DNA of 35,347 nt from Paracoccaceae bacterium. Its GTDB lineage: Bacteria; Pseudomonadota; Alphaproteobacteria; Rhodobacterales; Rhodobacteraceae. A program made the translations under genes and the position numbers. This document shows positions 17,014 through 25,251 of the stretch, piece after piece; within the stretch, counting starts at the first letter, position 1, and the number at the start of each line of letters is the position of its first letter. Below the pieces are notes generated by a model, which saw only the letters and a list, made by a program, of their open reading frames with translations, had not been told where the DNA came from and did no database searches. The stretch lies in the NCBI GenBank assembly GCA_019090795.1, contig JAHRVG010000057.1:1-35347 (forward strand). Reading direction: 5' to 3'.

Positions 17014-19662
17014 ATGAACAGCCTGAATGACATTCGAAGCACATTTCTGGATTTCTTTGCCAAGAATGGCCATGCGGTGGTGGAGAGTTCCCCCTTGGTA
17101 CCGCGCAACGATCCAACACTGATGTTTGTCAATTCTGGCATGGTACAGTTCAAGAATCTGTTCACTGGTGTTGAGAAACGCGACTATGTACGGGCCACAT
17201 CGGCGCAGAAATGTGTGCGTGCGGGTGGCAAGCACAATGATCTGGACAACGTCGGGTATACCGCGCGCCACCATACCTTCTTTGAAATGCTGGGGAACTT
17301 TTCCTTTGGCGATTATTTCAAGGAACAGGCGATTATCTATGCTTGGGACTTGATTACCAAGGATTTTGGCATCGACAAAGACAAGCTGCTGGTGACGGTT
17401 TACCATACCGATGATGTGGCCGCCAAGATTTGGAAGAATTATGCCGGTCTGCCAGAGGAGCGGATCATTCGCATCGCCACCAATGATAACTTCTGGATGA
17501 TGGGACCAACAGGGCCTTGCGGGCCGTGCACCGAGATTTTCTACGACCATGGCGAACATATCTGGGGCGGTCCTCCGGGTTCGCCCGAAGAAGACGGCGA
17601 CCGGTTTATTGAAATCTGGAATGTGGTGTTCATGCAGAATGAACAATTCGCGGATGGCACCAAGATTGATCTGGAAAATCAATCCATTGACACCGGCATG
17701 GGGTTGGAACGCATCGCCGCGCTGATGCAGGGCAGCCATGATAATTACGACACGGACTTGTTCAAAGCGTTGATTGAGGCTTCTGCCCATGGCACCGGCG
17801 TTGATCCTTACGGCGACAAAAATGTACACCACCGGGTGATTGCCGATCATTTGCGGTCGACCTCTTTTCTAATTGCTGACGGGGTATTGCCGAGCAACGA
17901 GGGCCGCGGCTACGTGCTGCGCCGGATTATGCGCCGTGCCATGCGCCATGCGCATTTGCTCGGCGCGCAAGACCCCCTGATGCATCGTCTGGTGCCCGAA
18001 CTGGTGCGACAGATGGGGCAGGCCTATCCGGAACTGGGGCGTGCTCAAAGCATGATCGAGGAAACCCTGCTGCTTGAGGAAACACGTTTTAAAACAACGC
18101 TGGATCGCGGTCTTGGCCTGCTGGACGCTGCACTGGAAGGGTTGGAAAAGGGCGCAAGCCTGCCGGGGGAAACCGCGTTCAAGCTGTATGATACCTTCGG
18201 TTTTCCGCTTGATTTGACGCAGGATGCGCTGAGGGAAAAAGGCGTGGAGGTAGACACCGAAGGGTTTGATACCGCTATGGCTGAACAAAAATCCAAGGCG
18301 CGCGCGGCTTGGGTTGGGACGGGTCAGGCAACCGATGAAACCATCTGGTTTGATCTGGCAGAAGAACATGGCGCGACAGAATTTCTTGGGTATGACACCG
18401 AGATCGCTGAGGGTCAGGTTCTGGCGATTGTTAGCGATGGCAAACTTGCGGAGACAGCAGAGGGCGAAATTCAGGTCGTGTTGAACCAAACGCCGTTTTA
18501 CGCCGAATCTGGCGGGCAGGTTGGCGATCAGGGGACGTTATTTACCGAAAACGGTGAAATGCAGATCACCGATGTCAAGAAATCTGCCGGTGTGTTTATT
18601 CACAGCGGCAAGATTGTCAAAGGTAAAATCAGCAAAGGGGATGCTGCGGAACTGCTGGTTTTCCACACACGGCGCAGTCATATCCGGGCCAATCATTCGG
18701 CCACGCACCTGTTGCATGAGGCACTGCGTCAAAGTCTGGGCGATCACGTTGCACAGCGTGGTTCGTTGAATGCCGCAGACCGGTTGCGGTTCGATTTCTC
18801 GCATTCCAAGGGGATGAGTGCCGCCGAACTGGCGGAAGTCGAAAAAGATGTGAACGCCTATATCCGCCAGAATACACCGGTGGAGACCCGTATTATGACA
18901 CCGGACGAGGCCCGCGAGTTAGGTGCGCAGGCGCTGTTTGGTGAAAAATACGGTGACGAGGTACGCGTGGTTTCCATGGGGTTGCAGGCGGATAGCGGCA
19001 AGGGCAGCACTGGTGCGACCTATTCGCTGGAACTGTGCGGCGGCACCCATGTGGCGCGAACCGGCGACATTGGGATGTTTACACTGGTAAGCGAAAGTGC
19101 ATCGTCGTCGGGTGTGCGCCGGATCGAAGCCCTGACTGGTCAGGCAGCGTTTGATTATTTGGCGGGGCGGCAAAATCTGCTGGCTGATGCAGCTAACACA
19201 TTGAAAACCCGTCTCGAAGATGTTCCGGAGCGGGTCAAATCCTTACTTGATGAACGCAAAGCCCTGAACAATGAAATTGCGGAGCTGCGCAAGCAAGCGG
19301 CAATGGGGGGCAGTGCCGGTGTGCAAGAAGCTGAGCAAGTTAACGGCATTGCTTTTTACGCACAAATATTGCCGGATGTTCCTGCCAAAGATTTGCGGGG
19401 CCTGATTGACGCGCATAAAAAACGTCTTAGGTCTGGTGCTGTACTGATGATTTCCGGTGCGGGTGGCAAGGCCGCGATTGCTGCGGGAGTGACTGATGAC
19501 TTGACGGATCGCCTTTCTGCTGTTGATTTGGTGCGTGCAGCTGCGGGCGCTTTGGGGGGCAAGGGCGGCGGTGGCAGGCCAGATATGGCGCAGGCCGGAG
19601 GGCCAAGTGCCGAGAATGCAAACGAAGCCGTCGAGGCAGCAAAACAGATTTTGGAGGGCTAA
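17014..19662 (+). CDS. alaS: Alanyl-tRNA synthetase
   Basis: At 882 residues this is a full-length AlaRS. The N-terminal class II aminoacylation core begins [15 protein letters not shown], with [19 protein letters not shown] and GMGLERI (motif 3). A tRNA-recognition region follows, then the editing domain with zinc ligands His561 and His565 (HSATH), Cys675 and His679 (CGGTH). The C-Ala/DHHA1 domain ends in the glycine-rich [13 protein letters not shown] segment. The enzyme charges tRNA-Ala and clears mischarged Ser/Gly. The stop codon abuts the ATG of the next gene (TAAATG), so the DUF1330 pair is probably cotranscribed. The alaS-recA adjacency is a common bacterial arrangement. Confidence 0.98.
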   Translation: MNSLNDIRSTFLDFFAKNGHAVVESSPLVPRNDPTLMFVNSGMVQFKNLFTGVEKRDYVRATSAQKCVRAGGKHNDLDNVGYTARHHTFFEMLGNFSFGDYFKEQAIIYAWDLITKDFGIDKDKLLVTVYHTDDVAAKIWKNYAGLPEERIIRIATNDNFWMMGPTGPCGPCTEIFYDHGEHIWGGPPGSPEEDGDRFIEIWNVVFMQNEQFADGTKIDLENQSIDTGMGLERIAALMQGSHDNYDTDLFKALIEASAHGTGVDPYGDKNVHHRVIADHLRSTSFLIADGVLPSNEGRGYVLRRIMRRAMRHAHLLGAQDPLMHRLVPELVRQMGQAYPELGRAQSMIEETLLLEETRFKTTLDRGLGLLDAALEGLEKGASLPGETAFKLYDTFGFPLDLTQDALREKGVEVDTEGFDTAMAEQKSKARAAWVGTGQATDETIWFDLAEEHGATEFLGYDTEIAEGQVLAIVSDGKLAETAEGEIQVVLNQTPFYAESGGQVGDQGTLFTENGEMQITDVKKSAGVFIHSGKIVKGKISKGDAAELLVFHTRRSHIRANHSATHLLHEALRQSLGDHVAQRGSLNAADRLRFDFSHSKGMSAAELAEVEKDVNAYIRQNTPVETRIMTPDEARELGAQALFGEKYGDEVRVVSMGLQADSGKGSTGATYSLELCGGTHVARTGDIGMFTLVSESASSSGVRRIEALTGQAAFDYLAGRQNLLADAANTLKTRLEDVPERVKSLLDERKALNNEIAELRKQAAMGGSAGVQEAEQVNGIAFYAQILPDVPAKDLRGLIDAHKKRLRSGAVLMISGAGGKAAIAAGVTDDLTDRLSAVDLVRAAAGALGGKGGGGRPDMAQAGGPSAENANEAVEAAKQILEG

Positions 19663-19947
19663 ATGCCGGTTTATACAATGGCGCATATTGATGTGCATGA
19701 CGATGAGAATTATGCGAAGTATGCAGCACTTGCTGGGCCTGCGGTGGCCAAGTATGGCGGCGAGTTTCTGGCGCGTGGTGGCGAAACTGCGGTCATGGAG
19801 GGCACGGCGCGGGCGCGCAATGTGATTATCCGATTCAAGGATATGGCAACTGCCAAAGCGTTTTATAATGGCCCAGAGTATCAGGAAGCACTGAGCTATG
19901 GTCTGCCTGCGGCGGATCGTGAATATCTGTTTGTGGAGGGCGTGTGA
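19663..19947 (+). CDS. DUF1330 family protein, copy 1
   Basis: This 94-residue protein is a single dimeric alpha/beta-barrel (ferredoxin-like) domain. The N-terminal strand is VYTMAHIDVHDDENYAKYA. Next come the AKYGGEFLARGGE turn, the VIIRFKDMATAKAFYNGPEYQEAL segment typical of DUF1330, and the end EYLFVEGV. Function is unknown for the family; the fold is shared with heme- or small-molecule-binding proteins. The ATG follows the alaS stop with no gap. It is a tandem paralogue of the next gene, with the same length and alignable motifs throughout. Confidence 0.88.
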   Translation: MPVYTMAHIDVHDDENYAKYAALAGPAVAKYGGEFLARGGETAVMEGTARARNVIIRFKDMATAKAFYNGPEYQEALSYGLPAADREYLFVEGV

Positions 19948-20231
19948 TGACTGCTTATGTGATTGCGCAGGTTTCCGTTTCTGATCCTGAAGGTTACAGC
20001 GAATACGCTGGGCAGACCATTGCAGTAGCAGAAAAATTCGGGGGTAAATTCCTTGCCAAAGGCGGCGCGTCCGAGCAAATCGAAGGTGTTGGCAAAGATC
20101 GCAACGTTATCATCGCATTTGCCGATACTGCCGCTGCCAAGGCGTTCTACTCTTCTGAAGAGTATCAGGCAATCCTGCCGATTGCGCAGCGCTGCTCGGT
20201 TCGGGATCTGGTGATTGTTGAGGGCGTGTGA
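19947..20231 (+). CDS. DUF1330 family protein, copy 2
   Basis: This 94-residue protein is the second of a tandem pair. It has the same motif order as copy 1 (AEKFGGKFLAKGG, VIIAFADTAAAKAFYSSEEY, VIVEGV) with clear divergence elsewhere, so the duplication is old. The start is the ATG at 19947, which overlaps the stop of copy 1 by one base (TGATG) and implies translational coupling; an adjacent GTG codon at 19944 is not needed. Its stop codon directly abuts the stop codon of an SMR transporter relic on the other strand. Function unknown. Confidence 0.88.
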   Translation: MTAYVIAQVSVSDPEGYSEYAGQTIAVAEKFGGKFLAKGGASEQIEGVGKDRNVIIAFADTAAAKAFYSSEEYQAILPIAQRCSVRDLVIVEGV

Positions 20232-20448
20232 TCAGTGCGTGGCTGAGCTTGAAAACAGGTTAATAACGAGAACGTCGGCAACGATCAGCGCCTTGCCAAC
20301 AATCGCCGCAAAGTCCAGTTCTTTGGCTGAACATAGAGCAGGCCAATGAGGGTGGTTAATACGATACTCGTGCCGGATCAAATGGCGTAAAATGGGCCAA
20401 CAAGCGTGACCTTTAGCATCAATGCCATGAAGTTAAGTGCTTGAGTCA
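20232..20448 (-). pseudogene. Remnant of a small multidrug resistance (SMR/EmrE-type) transporter
   Basis: The minus strand translates in two frames into the C-terminal two-thirds of an SMR protein. One frame (about 20448-20325) gives ALMLKVTLVGPFYAI, then a TGA where family members have Trp, then SGTSIVLTTLIGLLYV, matching the YAIWSGxGIVLxxLIG helix. After a shift near 20320 a second frame gives ELDFAAIVGKALIVADVLVI followed by NLFSSSATH and a stop at 20232-20234, matching the family's last helix and end. The first ~50 residues (helix 1 with the essential Glu) are missing and I see no start codon. At least one stop and one frameshift mean it cannot encode a working transporter. It fills most of the 338-bp gap before trmJ. 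Confidence 0.75.
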
Positions 20449-20569
20449 GCCAATTTTTGTTCACGGGTGATTCGCATCAATCCTGAGCCCCAAGCCACTG
20501 CGCGCTCAGCTTGATATTGTTTGCGCCACGGCGTATCACGCGACAGCCGGAAAACTGGAGAAAACTTAC

Positions 20570-21355
20570 ATGTCGGGAACCGACCACGCCAAGGCTGCCG
20601 ATTGGGGCGGGCCACAACCCAGTATTATTCTGGTCGCCCCGCAAATGGGCGAAAACATTGGCGCGGCGGCGCGCGCGATGTATAATTTCGGGCTGGAATG
20701 GATGCGGCTGGTCAATCCGCGCGATGGCTGGCCGAACCCAAAAGCGGTGACAATGGCCAGCGGTGCAGGGCGGGTTCTGGATCAGGTAATGTTGACGCAA
20801 ACCACCCAACAAGCTGTCGGTGATCTGAATTACGTGTTCGCCACCACCGCACGGGGCCGTGATCTGACCAAACCCGTTGTGACGCCAGAACGCGCGATGG
20901 AGCAGGCGCGCGAGATGATTGGAGCGGGCCAAAAGGTTGGTATTATGTTTGGACCAGAGCGTTCGGGCCTGCATAATGAGGACATCTCGCGGGCCAATGC
21001 GATTATCTCGGTGCCGGTCAACCCGGCTTTTGCCTCGCTCAATCTGGCGCAATGCGTGTTGCTGTTAGCTTATGAATGGCGCCGCCAAACCGACGAAATT
21101 GCACCCGAGGTTATGGCGTTGGCGGGTACGATACCCGCGAGCAATGTTGAAATCCAGAAGTTGATGGAACACATGGAACAGCGGCTGGATGCGGCGGGGT
21201 TTTTCTGGCCCGATCACAAGGCCGAAAGCATGATCCTGAACCTGCGCAACATGATTTCGCGCATGCCCCTGACGCAGGTGGATGTGCGCACAATGCACGG
21301 AATCATTCGTGCATTGTCAGACAAGCATCCAAAGACTAAATATCCTAAAAACTAG
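20570..21355 (+). CDS. trmJ: SPOUT-family RNA 2'-O-methyltransferase, TrmJ type
   Basis: The 261-residue protein has the SpoU/TrmH trefoil-knot signatures: IILVAPQMGENIGAAARAMYNFG at the N-terminus (Asn and Arg of motif 1), GIMFGPERSGLHNEDISRAN (motif 2) and VPVNPAFASLNLAQCVLLLAYEW (motif 3). A ~90-residue C-terminal helical extension (EIQKLMEHMEQRLDAAGFF and on) is the mark of TrmJ, which methylates C32/U32 in tRNA anticodon loops. A GGAG ribosome site is upstream. The end is 10 bp from ctaA, so these genes are likely cotranscribed. Confidence 0.9.
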   Translation: MSGTDHAKAADWGGPQPSIILVAPQMGENIGAAARAMYNFGLEWMRLVNPRDGWPNPKAVTMASGAGRVLDQVMLTQTTQQAVGDLNYVFATTARGRDLTKPVVTPERAMEQAREMIGAGQKVGIMFGPERSGLHNEDISRANAIISVPVNPAFASLNLAQCVLLLAYEWRRQTDEIAPEVMALAGTIPASNVEIQKLMEHMEQRLDAAGFFWPDHKAESMILNLRNMISRMPLTQVDVRTMHGIIRALSDKHPKTKYPKN

Positions 21356-21365
21356 GAATTGACCG

Positions 21366-22502
21366 ATGAGCAAGCAACGCAACATCTTTGAAGATGTGAA
21401 GCAAGAGAAACGCCCCGAAAACTTGCCCAAGGGCGGGGTGATTGATTGTGGAAAACGCGGCTCACGCCGTGGGGTTTCGATCTGGCTCGCGATCCTGTTT
21501 GTCATGGTGGCGCTGATGGTGATTGTTGGCGGGCTGACGCGGCTGACCGATAGCGGTCTGTCGATCACTGAATGGAAGCCCGTGACAGGTGCCGTACCAC
21601 CCATGGGGCCAGAGGCTTGGGGTCAGGAATTTTCCAAATACCAGAAATCGCCTGAATTTATGTTGCAAAACAAAGATATGACCCTAAACGAGTTCAAATC
21701 CATCTTTTGGTGGGAATGGGGGCATCGCCAATTAGGGCGACTGGTCGGGCTGGTCTGGGCCGTTGGGTTCCTGTTTTTGCTGGCTACAAAACGTATCCCG
21801 AGGGGCTGGCATTTGCGCCTTGTTGGCATTGGTGTTCTGGGCGGACTACAAGGCGCGGTTGGCTGGTGGATGGTGTCCTCTGGCCTAACCGGACGCATGG
21901 TTGATGTGGCGTCTTATCGGTTGGCCATCCATCTGGGACTAGCCTTTATCATTCTAGGTGTTATCGCCGGTTTCTTTTGGCAAATGCGCCGCAGCGACAT
22001 TGATTTGATGCAGGCCCGCCGGTCGCGTGAGGGCGGTTTGGTCAATTTTGCAACGCTTGTCATTGTTTTGGTGTTCGCCCAAATCCTGCTCGGGGCACTG
22101 GTCGCAGGGATTGATGCAGGGCGCAGTTATCCCGAATGGCCGCTAATGAATGGTGAATTGCTGCCCTCCGAGAGCTTTGATCTGGAGCCAGTGTGGAGCA
22201 ATTTTTTTGAAAATGCCGCACTGGTACAGTTTAACCACCGGATGCTGGGGTATCTGGTGTTTTTGACCGCTGGGGTTGCCTTGTGGTTTTCCAGACGTTC
22301 GCCGGTGAAATCGACCCGCAAGGCATTCGGGATGCTGATGGCGCTGGTGCTGTTGCAGGTGGCTCTGGGGATTGTGACGGTGCTGTTCTCTGCTCAGGTG
22401 CACGTTGCGATTACCCATCAGATTGTGGCTATTCTTGTCTTCACCTCCGTACTTAGGTGCCGTTTTCTCGCTTCCTTTCCTCTAACGCAGAGCTTGAGGT
22501 AA
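21366..22502 (+). CDS. ctaA: Heme A synthase (COX15/CtaA family)
   Basis: The 378-residue protein has eight predicted membrane helices. The COX15/CtaA pattern is visible: GGLTRLTDSGLSITEWKPVTG after the first helix, FWWEWGHRQLGRLVG with conserved heme-ligand-type His, AIHLGLAFIILG, LGALVAGIDAGRSYPEWPLMNG, and late FNHRMLGYLVF and AITHQIVAILVF helices that hold the second His pair. It oxidises the C8 methyl of heme O to the formyl of heme A for aa3-type cytochrome oxidase. The alphaproteobacterial type lacks the Cys pair of Gram-positive enzymes. It lies 10 bp after trmJ and 4 bp before the carboxypeptidase gene. Confidence 0.95.
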   Translation: MSKQRNIFEDVKQEKRPENLPKGGVIDCGKRGSRRGVSIWLAILFVMVALMVIVGGLTRLTDSGLSITEWKPVTGAVPPMGPEAWGQEFSKYQKSPEFMLQNKDMTLNEFKSIFWWEWGHRQLGRLVGLVWAVGFLFLLATKRIPRGWHLRLVGIGVLGGLQGAVGWWMVSSGLTGRMVDVASYRLAIHLGLAFIILGVIAGFFWQMRRSDIDLMQARRSREGGLVNFATLVIVLVFAQILLGALVAGIDAGRSYPEWPLMNGELLPSESFDLEPVWSNFFENAALVQFNHRMLGYLVFLTAGVALWFSRRSPVKSTRKAFGMLMALVLLQVALGIVTVLFSAQVHVAITHQIVAILVFTSVLRCRFLASFPLTQSLR

Positions 22503-22506
22503 TACG

Positions 22507-23994
22507 ATGCATGCAAACGAAGCCTACTCTGCATTGATGGCCCACATGCGCGATGTTGTGGCGCTGTCCCAGGTTTCCGGCTTGCTGGGCTGGGATCAGG
22601 AAACCACCATGGCCAGTGGTTCGGCTATGCAGCGTTCTGAATGGATGCGCGCGATGGGTTCTGTTATCCATGCCAAGCGTACGGACCCCAGAATTGGTGA
22701 ATGGCTTGCGGCGATTGATATGGCAGGGCTGGATGCCACAGGGCAGGGAAACCTGCGTATCATAACTCGCGAATATGAACGCCAGTCGCGGGTTCCAGCG
22801 GAATTGGCAGCAGAGATCGCGCGCGTGACATCTGCGTCACAGGGTGCTTGGGCCAAGGCCCGAGAAGCGGGGGATTTCGCCGGTTTTCAGGATACCCTTT
22901 CAGAGGTCTTGAACTTGCGCCGCCAAGAGGCAGAAGCCTTGGCGGATGGCGGCGATCTCTATGACGCGTTGCTTGGGGAATATGAGCCGGGAATGACGGC
23001 GGTTGAACTGGATGTTTTGCTTGGAAACCTCCGCAAAGGGTTGGTTGATTTACGCCTGCGTGTCGGGGAAAGCACGGTCGAAATTCCAGACCTCCAGGGC
23101 AGTTTTTCGTCAGACCAGCAAATGCTGATAGCGCGCGAACTGGCAGGTGCCTTCGGTTACGACTGGTCGCGCGGCAGGCTTGATTTGGCGGTGCATCCGT
23201 TCTCTTCGGGCAGTTTTGATGATGTACGCATCACCACGCGGGTGGCAGAAAATGATCCGTTTAACTGTGCTTATTCCACAATTCACGAGGTGGGGCATGC
23301 GGTCTACGAGCAGAATATTGACCGCAAACATGGCCTGACACCGGTGGGGAACGGGGCCAGCATGGGCGTGCATGAATCCCAGAGTCGGATTTTTGAGAAC
23401 CAGATTGGGCGCAGTCGTGCCTTTACGGGCCATCTGTACAGGCGCATGGGCGCGGTCTTTGGTGATATCGGCATTGAGAGTGCCGAGCGTTTTTATCATG
23501 TGGTGAACAAGCTGCGCCGTGGTTTTATTCGGACCGAAGCAGACGAGGTGCAGTACAACTTGCATGTTCTGCTGCGCTATGATCTGGAACGTGCGTTGAT
23601 TGCCGGTGATCTGGACGTGGGTGATCTGGAGGCCGCCTGGAATGAGCGATTCGCGGCCGATTTCGGCTTTGCGGTTGAGGGCGCAGCAAATGGTGTTCTG
23701 CAGGATGTGCATTGGCCGGTCGGATTGATGGGGTATTTTCCAACCTATTCGCTGGGTAACATCTATGCGGGAGAACTGTATGTCGGGTTGCGGGGGGATC
23801 TGCCGGATCTTGACGATGATCTGACACGAGGTGATGCCAGCAAAGCAGTAGCTTGGCTGGGGGAAAAAATCCACCAGCATGGCGGTATCTACCAACCGTC
23901 ACAGCTTATCGAAAGGGCCGTAGGCCACGCGCCAACCGAAGAGCCGTTGCTGGCCTATCTGAACCATAAGTTTGGGGGCATCTATCAAATTTGA
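22507..23994 (+). CDS. Carboxypeptidase M32 (Taq carboxypeptidase family)
   Basis: The 495-residue, largely helical cytosolic metallopeptidase has the M32 zinc motif HEVGH (His260, Glu261, His264), then HESQSRIFENQIGRS with the third ligand Glu, and later GYFPTYSLGNIYAGEL, all typical of the family. The N-terminal LLGWDQETTMASGSAMQRSEW segment is also characteristic. These enzymes remove C-terminal residues from peptides with broad specificity except after Pro. It begins 4 bp after ctaA and probably ends that transcript; a hairpin follows at 24009-24031 before the convergent lexA gene. Confidence 0.95.
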   Translation: MHANEAYSALMAHMRDVVALSQVSGLLGWDQETTMASGSAMQRSEWMRAMGSVIHAKRTDPRIGEWLAAIDMAGLDATGQGNLRIITREYERQSRVPAELAAEIARVTSASQGAWAKAREAGDFAGFQDTLSEVLNLRRQEAEALADGGDLYDALLGEYEPGMTAVELDVLLGNLRKGLVDLRLRVGESTVEIPDLQGSFSSDQQMLIARELAGAFGYDWSRGRLDLAVHPFSSGSFDDVRITTRVAENDPFNCAYSTIHEVGHAVYEQNIDRKHGLTPVGNGASMGVHESQSRIFENQIGRSRAFTGHLYRRMGAVFGDIGIESAERFYHVVNKLRRGFIRTEADEVQYNLHVLLRYDLERALIAGDLDVGDLEAAWNERFAADFGFAVEGAANGVLQDVHWPVGLMGYFPTYSLGNIYAGELYVGLRGDLPDLDDDLTRGDASKAVAWLGEKIHQHGGIYQPSQLIERAVGHAPTEEPLLAYLNHKFGGIYQI

Positions 23995-24008
23995 TGCGCC
24001 AAAATAAA

Positions 24009-24031
24009 GGGGCGTGCATTCTGCACACCCC
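24009..24031. terminator. Hairpin between convergent carboxypeptidase and lexA genes
   Basis: GGGGCGTGCA / TGCACACCCC form a ten-pair stem with one mismatch and a TTC loop. On the minus strand it is followed by TTTATTTT, fitting termination of lexA; on the plus strand by TTGATATAT, a weak tract. Confidence 0.6.
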
Positions 24032-24053
24032 TTGATATATCTGATGTTCAGTT

Positions 24054-24749
24054 TCAATAGGTACGGATTAACCCGACCAGCTTGCCTTGTATCTTGACCT
24101 GATCATCACGGTAAACCCTTGTTTCATAGGCTGGATTAGCAGCCTCAAGCGCAATGGCGGAACCTCGTTTGCGCAAGCACTTCAAGGTAGCTTCCTGATC
24201 CTCGACGAGTGCCACGATTATGTCACCGTTATCCGCATCAGTTTGCTCATGGATTACGACGACATCGCCGTCGTTAATTCCAGCCTCAATCATCGAATCG
24301 CCCTTGACCTCAAGCGCGTAATGGCGCCCGGCATTATGCAACATGTCACCGGGCACGGTCACGTTATGGGTTGCATGCTGAATAGCCTCAATCGGGGTGC
24401 CTGCTGCAATGCGGCCCATGATGGGCAGGGCAGCAGAACCGCCACTGACAACCGGAATAGCGGATCGCGGCGGCGTTGTGGCGCTCCCCTCAATCACGCG
24501 GGGGGTAAAGCCACCGGAATTGCCGCCATCAATTGACTCCGGTAGGCGGACAATTTCCAAAGCACGCGCCCGATGTGCCAGACGCCGAATAAAACCACGT
24601 TCCTCTAGTGCCGTAATTAGGCGGTGAATGCCGGATTTGGAGCGCAGGCCCAGTGCTTCTTTCATTTCGTCAAATGAGGGGGGTATGCCCTCTTTCTTCA
24701 TGCGATTGTGAATGAATTCCAGTAAATCGAGCTGTTTGCGCGTCAACAT
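24054..24749 (-). CDS. lexA: SOS repressor LexA
   Basis: The protein is 231 residues. The winged helix DNA-binding domain begins [18 protein letters not shown] and includes [20 protein letters not shown] (recognition helix) and GFIRR. A long linker leads to the self-cleavage domain. Cleavage should fall at Ala116-Gly117 in MGRIAAGTP. The catalytic pair is Ser152 (GDSM) and Lys190 (ATLK). It represses SOS genes until RecA filaments stimulate cleavage. The start at 24749 is fixed by an AGGAG ribosome site; a longer in-frame start at 24821 would place the operator inside the coding region and is rejected. The promoter carries a perfect LexA box, so the gene is autoregulated, and recA in this window has the same box. 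Confidence 0.97.
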   Translation of the reverse strand: MLTRKQLDLLEFIHNRMKKEGIPPSFDEMKEALGLRSKSGIHRLITALEERGFIRRLAHRARALEIVRLPESIDGGNSGGFTPRVIEGSATTPPRSAIPVVSGGSAALPIMGRIAAGTPIEAIQHATHNVTVPGDMLHNAGRHYALEVKGDSMIEAGINDGDVVVIHEQTDADNGDIIVALVEDQEATLKCLRKRGSAIALEAANPAYETRVYRDDQVKIQGKLVGLIRTY

Positions 24750-24767
24750 ATGGTGGCTCCTGTCCCT

Positions 24768-24782
24768 GTATGTATTACATAC
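24768..24782. promoter_or_regulatory. 15-bp perfect palindrome in the lexA leader
   Basis: GTATGTA-T-TACATAC is fully symmetric. It lies 18 bases upstream of the lexA start and 10 bases from the LexA box, around or just after the expected transcription start. It could be an operator for a second regulator or an RNA hairpin near the ribosome site. It does not match the LexA box. Confidence 0.4.
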
Positions 24783-24792
24783 GTTCCAGTTC

Positions 24793-24807
24793 GTTCTACA
24801 AGTGTTC
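24793..24807 (-). promoter_or_regulatory. LexA operator (SOS box) of lexA
   Basis: Read with the gene, GAAC-N7-GAAC (spacer ACTTGTA) is a perfect SOS box. Its right half coincides with the -10 element, so bound LexA would block RNA polymerase. Confidence 0.88.
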
Positions 24808-24821
24808 ATGTTTTGTGTCAA
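24793..24821 (-). promoter_or_regulatory. lexA sigma-70-type promoter
   Basis: On the minus strand, a consensus -35 TTGACA (24816-24821) and -10 TAGAAC (24793-24798) are separated by 17 bases. The SOS box overlaps the spacer and -10. Confidence 0.75.
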
Positions 24822-24853
24822 AAGAATTTTTTGAAAATGTGGAAATTGCCTGC

Positions 24854-24894
24854 AAAAAAGATTTAGACAGGCAACCCGGAGGGGTGAAGCCTGT
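24854..24894 (-). terminator. Probable terminator of tRNA-Thr
   Basis: Read on the minus strand, an outer stem ACAGGC/GCCTGT with an inner CCC/GGG pair is followed six bases later by TTTTTT. It lies 25 bp beyond the tRNA 3' end and upstream of the lexA promoter. Confidence 0.5.
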
Positions 24895-24919
24895 GATTTT
24901 ACGGTTCAGAGAGGGAAAA

Positions 24920-24994
24920 TGGTGCTGTGAGGGAGGATTGAACTCCCGACCTCGTCATTACCAATGACGCGCTCTACCACTGAGCTACCACAGC
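24920..24994 (-). tRNA. tRNA-Thr (anticodon GGT)
   Basis: The 75-base gene on the minus strand includes an encoded CCA end. The acceptor stem GCTGTGG pairs with TCACAGC (one G-U), and the D arm contains TAGCTCAGTGGTAGAGC. The anticodon stem CGTCA/TGACG encloses the loop TTGGTAA with anticodon GGT, and the T arm has the GTTCAATCC loop. It decodes ACC/ACU. Confidence 0.95.
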
Positions 24995-25083
24995 CCAGTG
25001 CGGTGAGCGGGTTTTTAGCGAAAAATGCGACGAACGCAAGCGTTATCTGGACCCTTTTTGCAGGGTGCTATAGACAGGCGCGC

Positions 25084-25242
25084 ATGACACAGGATAACGC
25101 AAGCGAAACGGGTGGAAAATCCCGCAAAGAACTGGCCGCCGAGGCGCGGGCAGAGCGGCTGCGCAAGCAGTTGCGGGATAATTTGCAAAAACGCAAAGCA
25201 CAGGGGCGGGCGCGAAAAGCTGCCACGCCCAAGAAAGACTAG
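25084..25242 (+). CDS. Small basic hypothetical protein upstream of murA
   Basis: This 52-residue protein is very rich in Lys, Arg, Ala and Glu. A Gly/Ser-containing start (MTQDNASETGGKSRK) precedes one long predicted helix, ELAAEARAERLRKQLRDNL, and a basic tail ending TPKKD. A longer in-frame start at 24964 would overlap the tRNA-Thr gene and is rejected; the ATG at 25084 leaves the tRNA free. It ends 9 bp before the murA ATG, so it is probably the first gene of that operon. I recognise no domain. The composition would suit binding to RNA or another acidic partner, but that is speculation. Confidence 0.65.
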   Translation: MTQDNASETGGKSRKELAAEARAERLRKQLRDNLQKRKAQGRARKAATPKKD

Positions 25243-25251
25243 GGGCTAGAG

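Noticed and set aside
20477-21052. Minus-strand frame over trmJ
   Set aside because: It lies opposite the SPOUT methyltransferase motifs and has no domain of its own.
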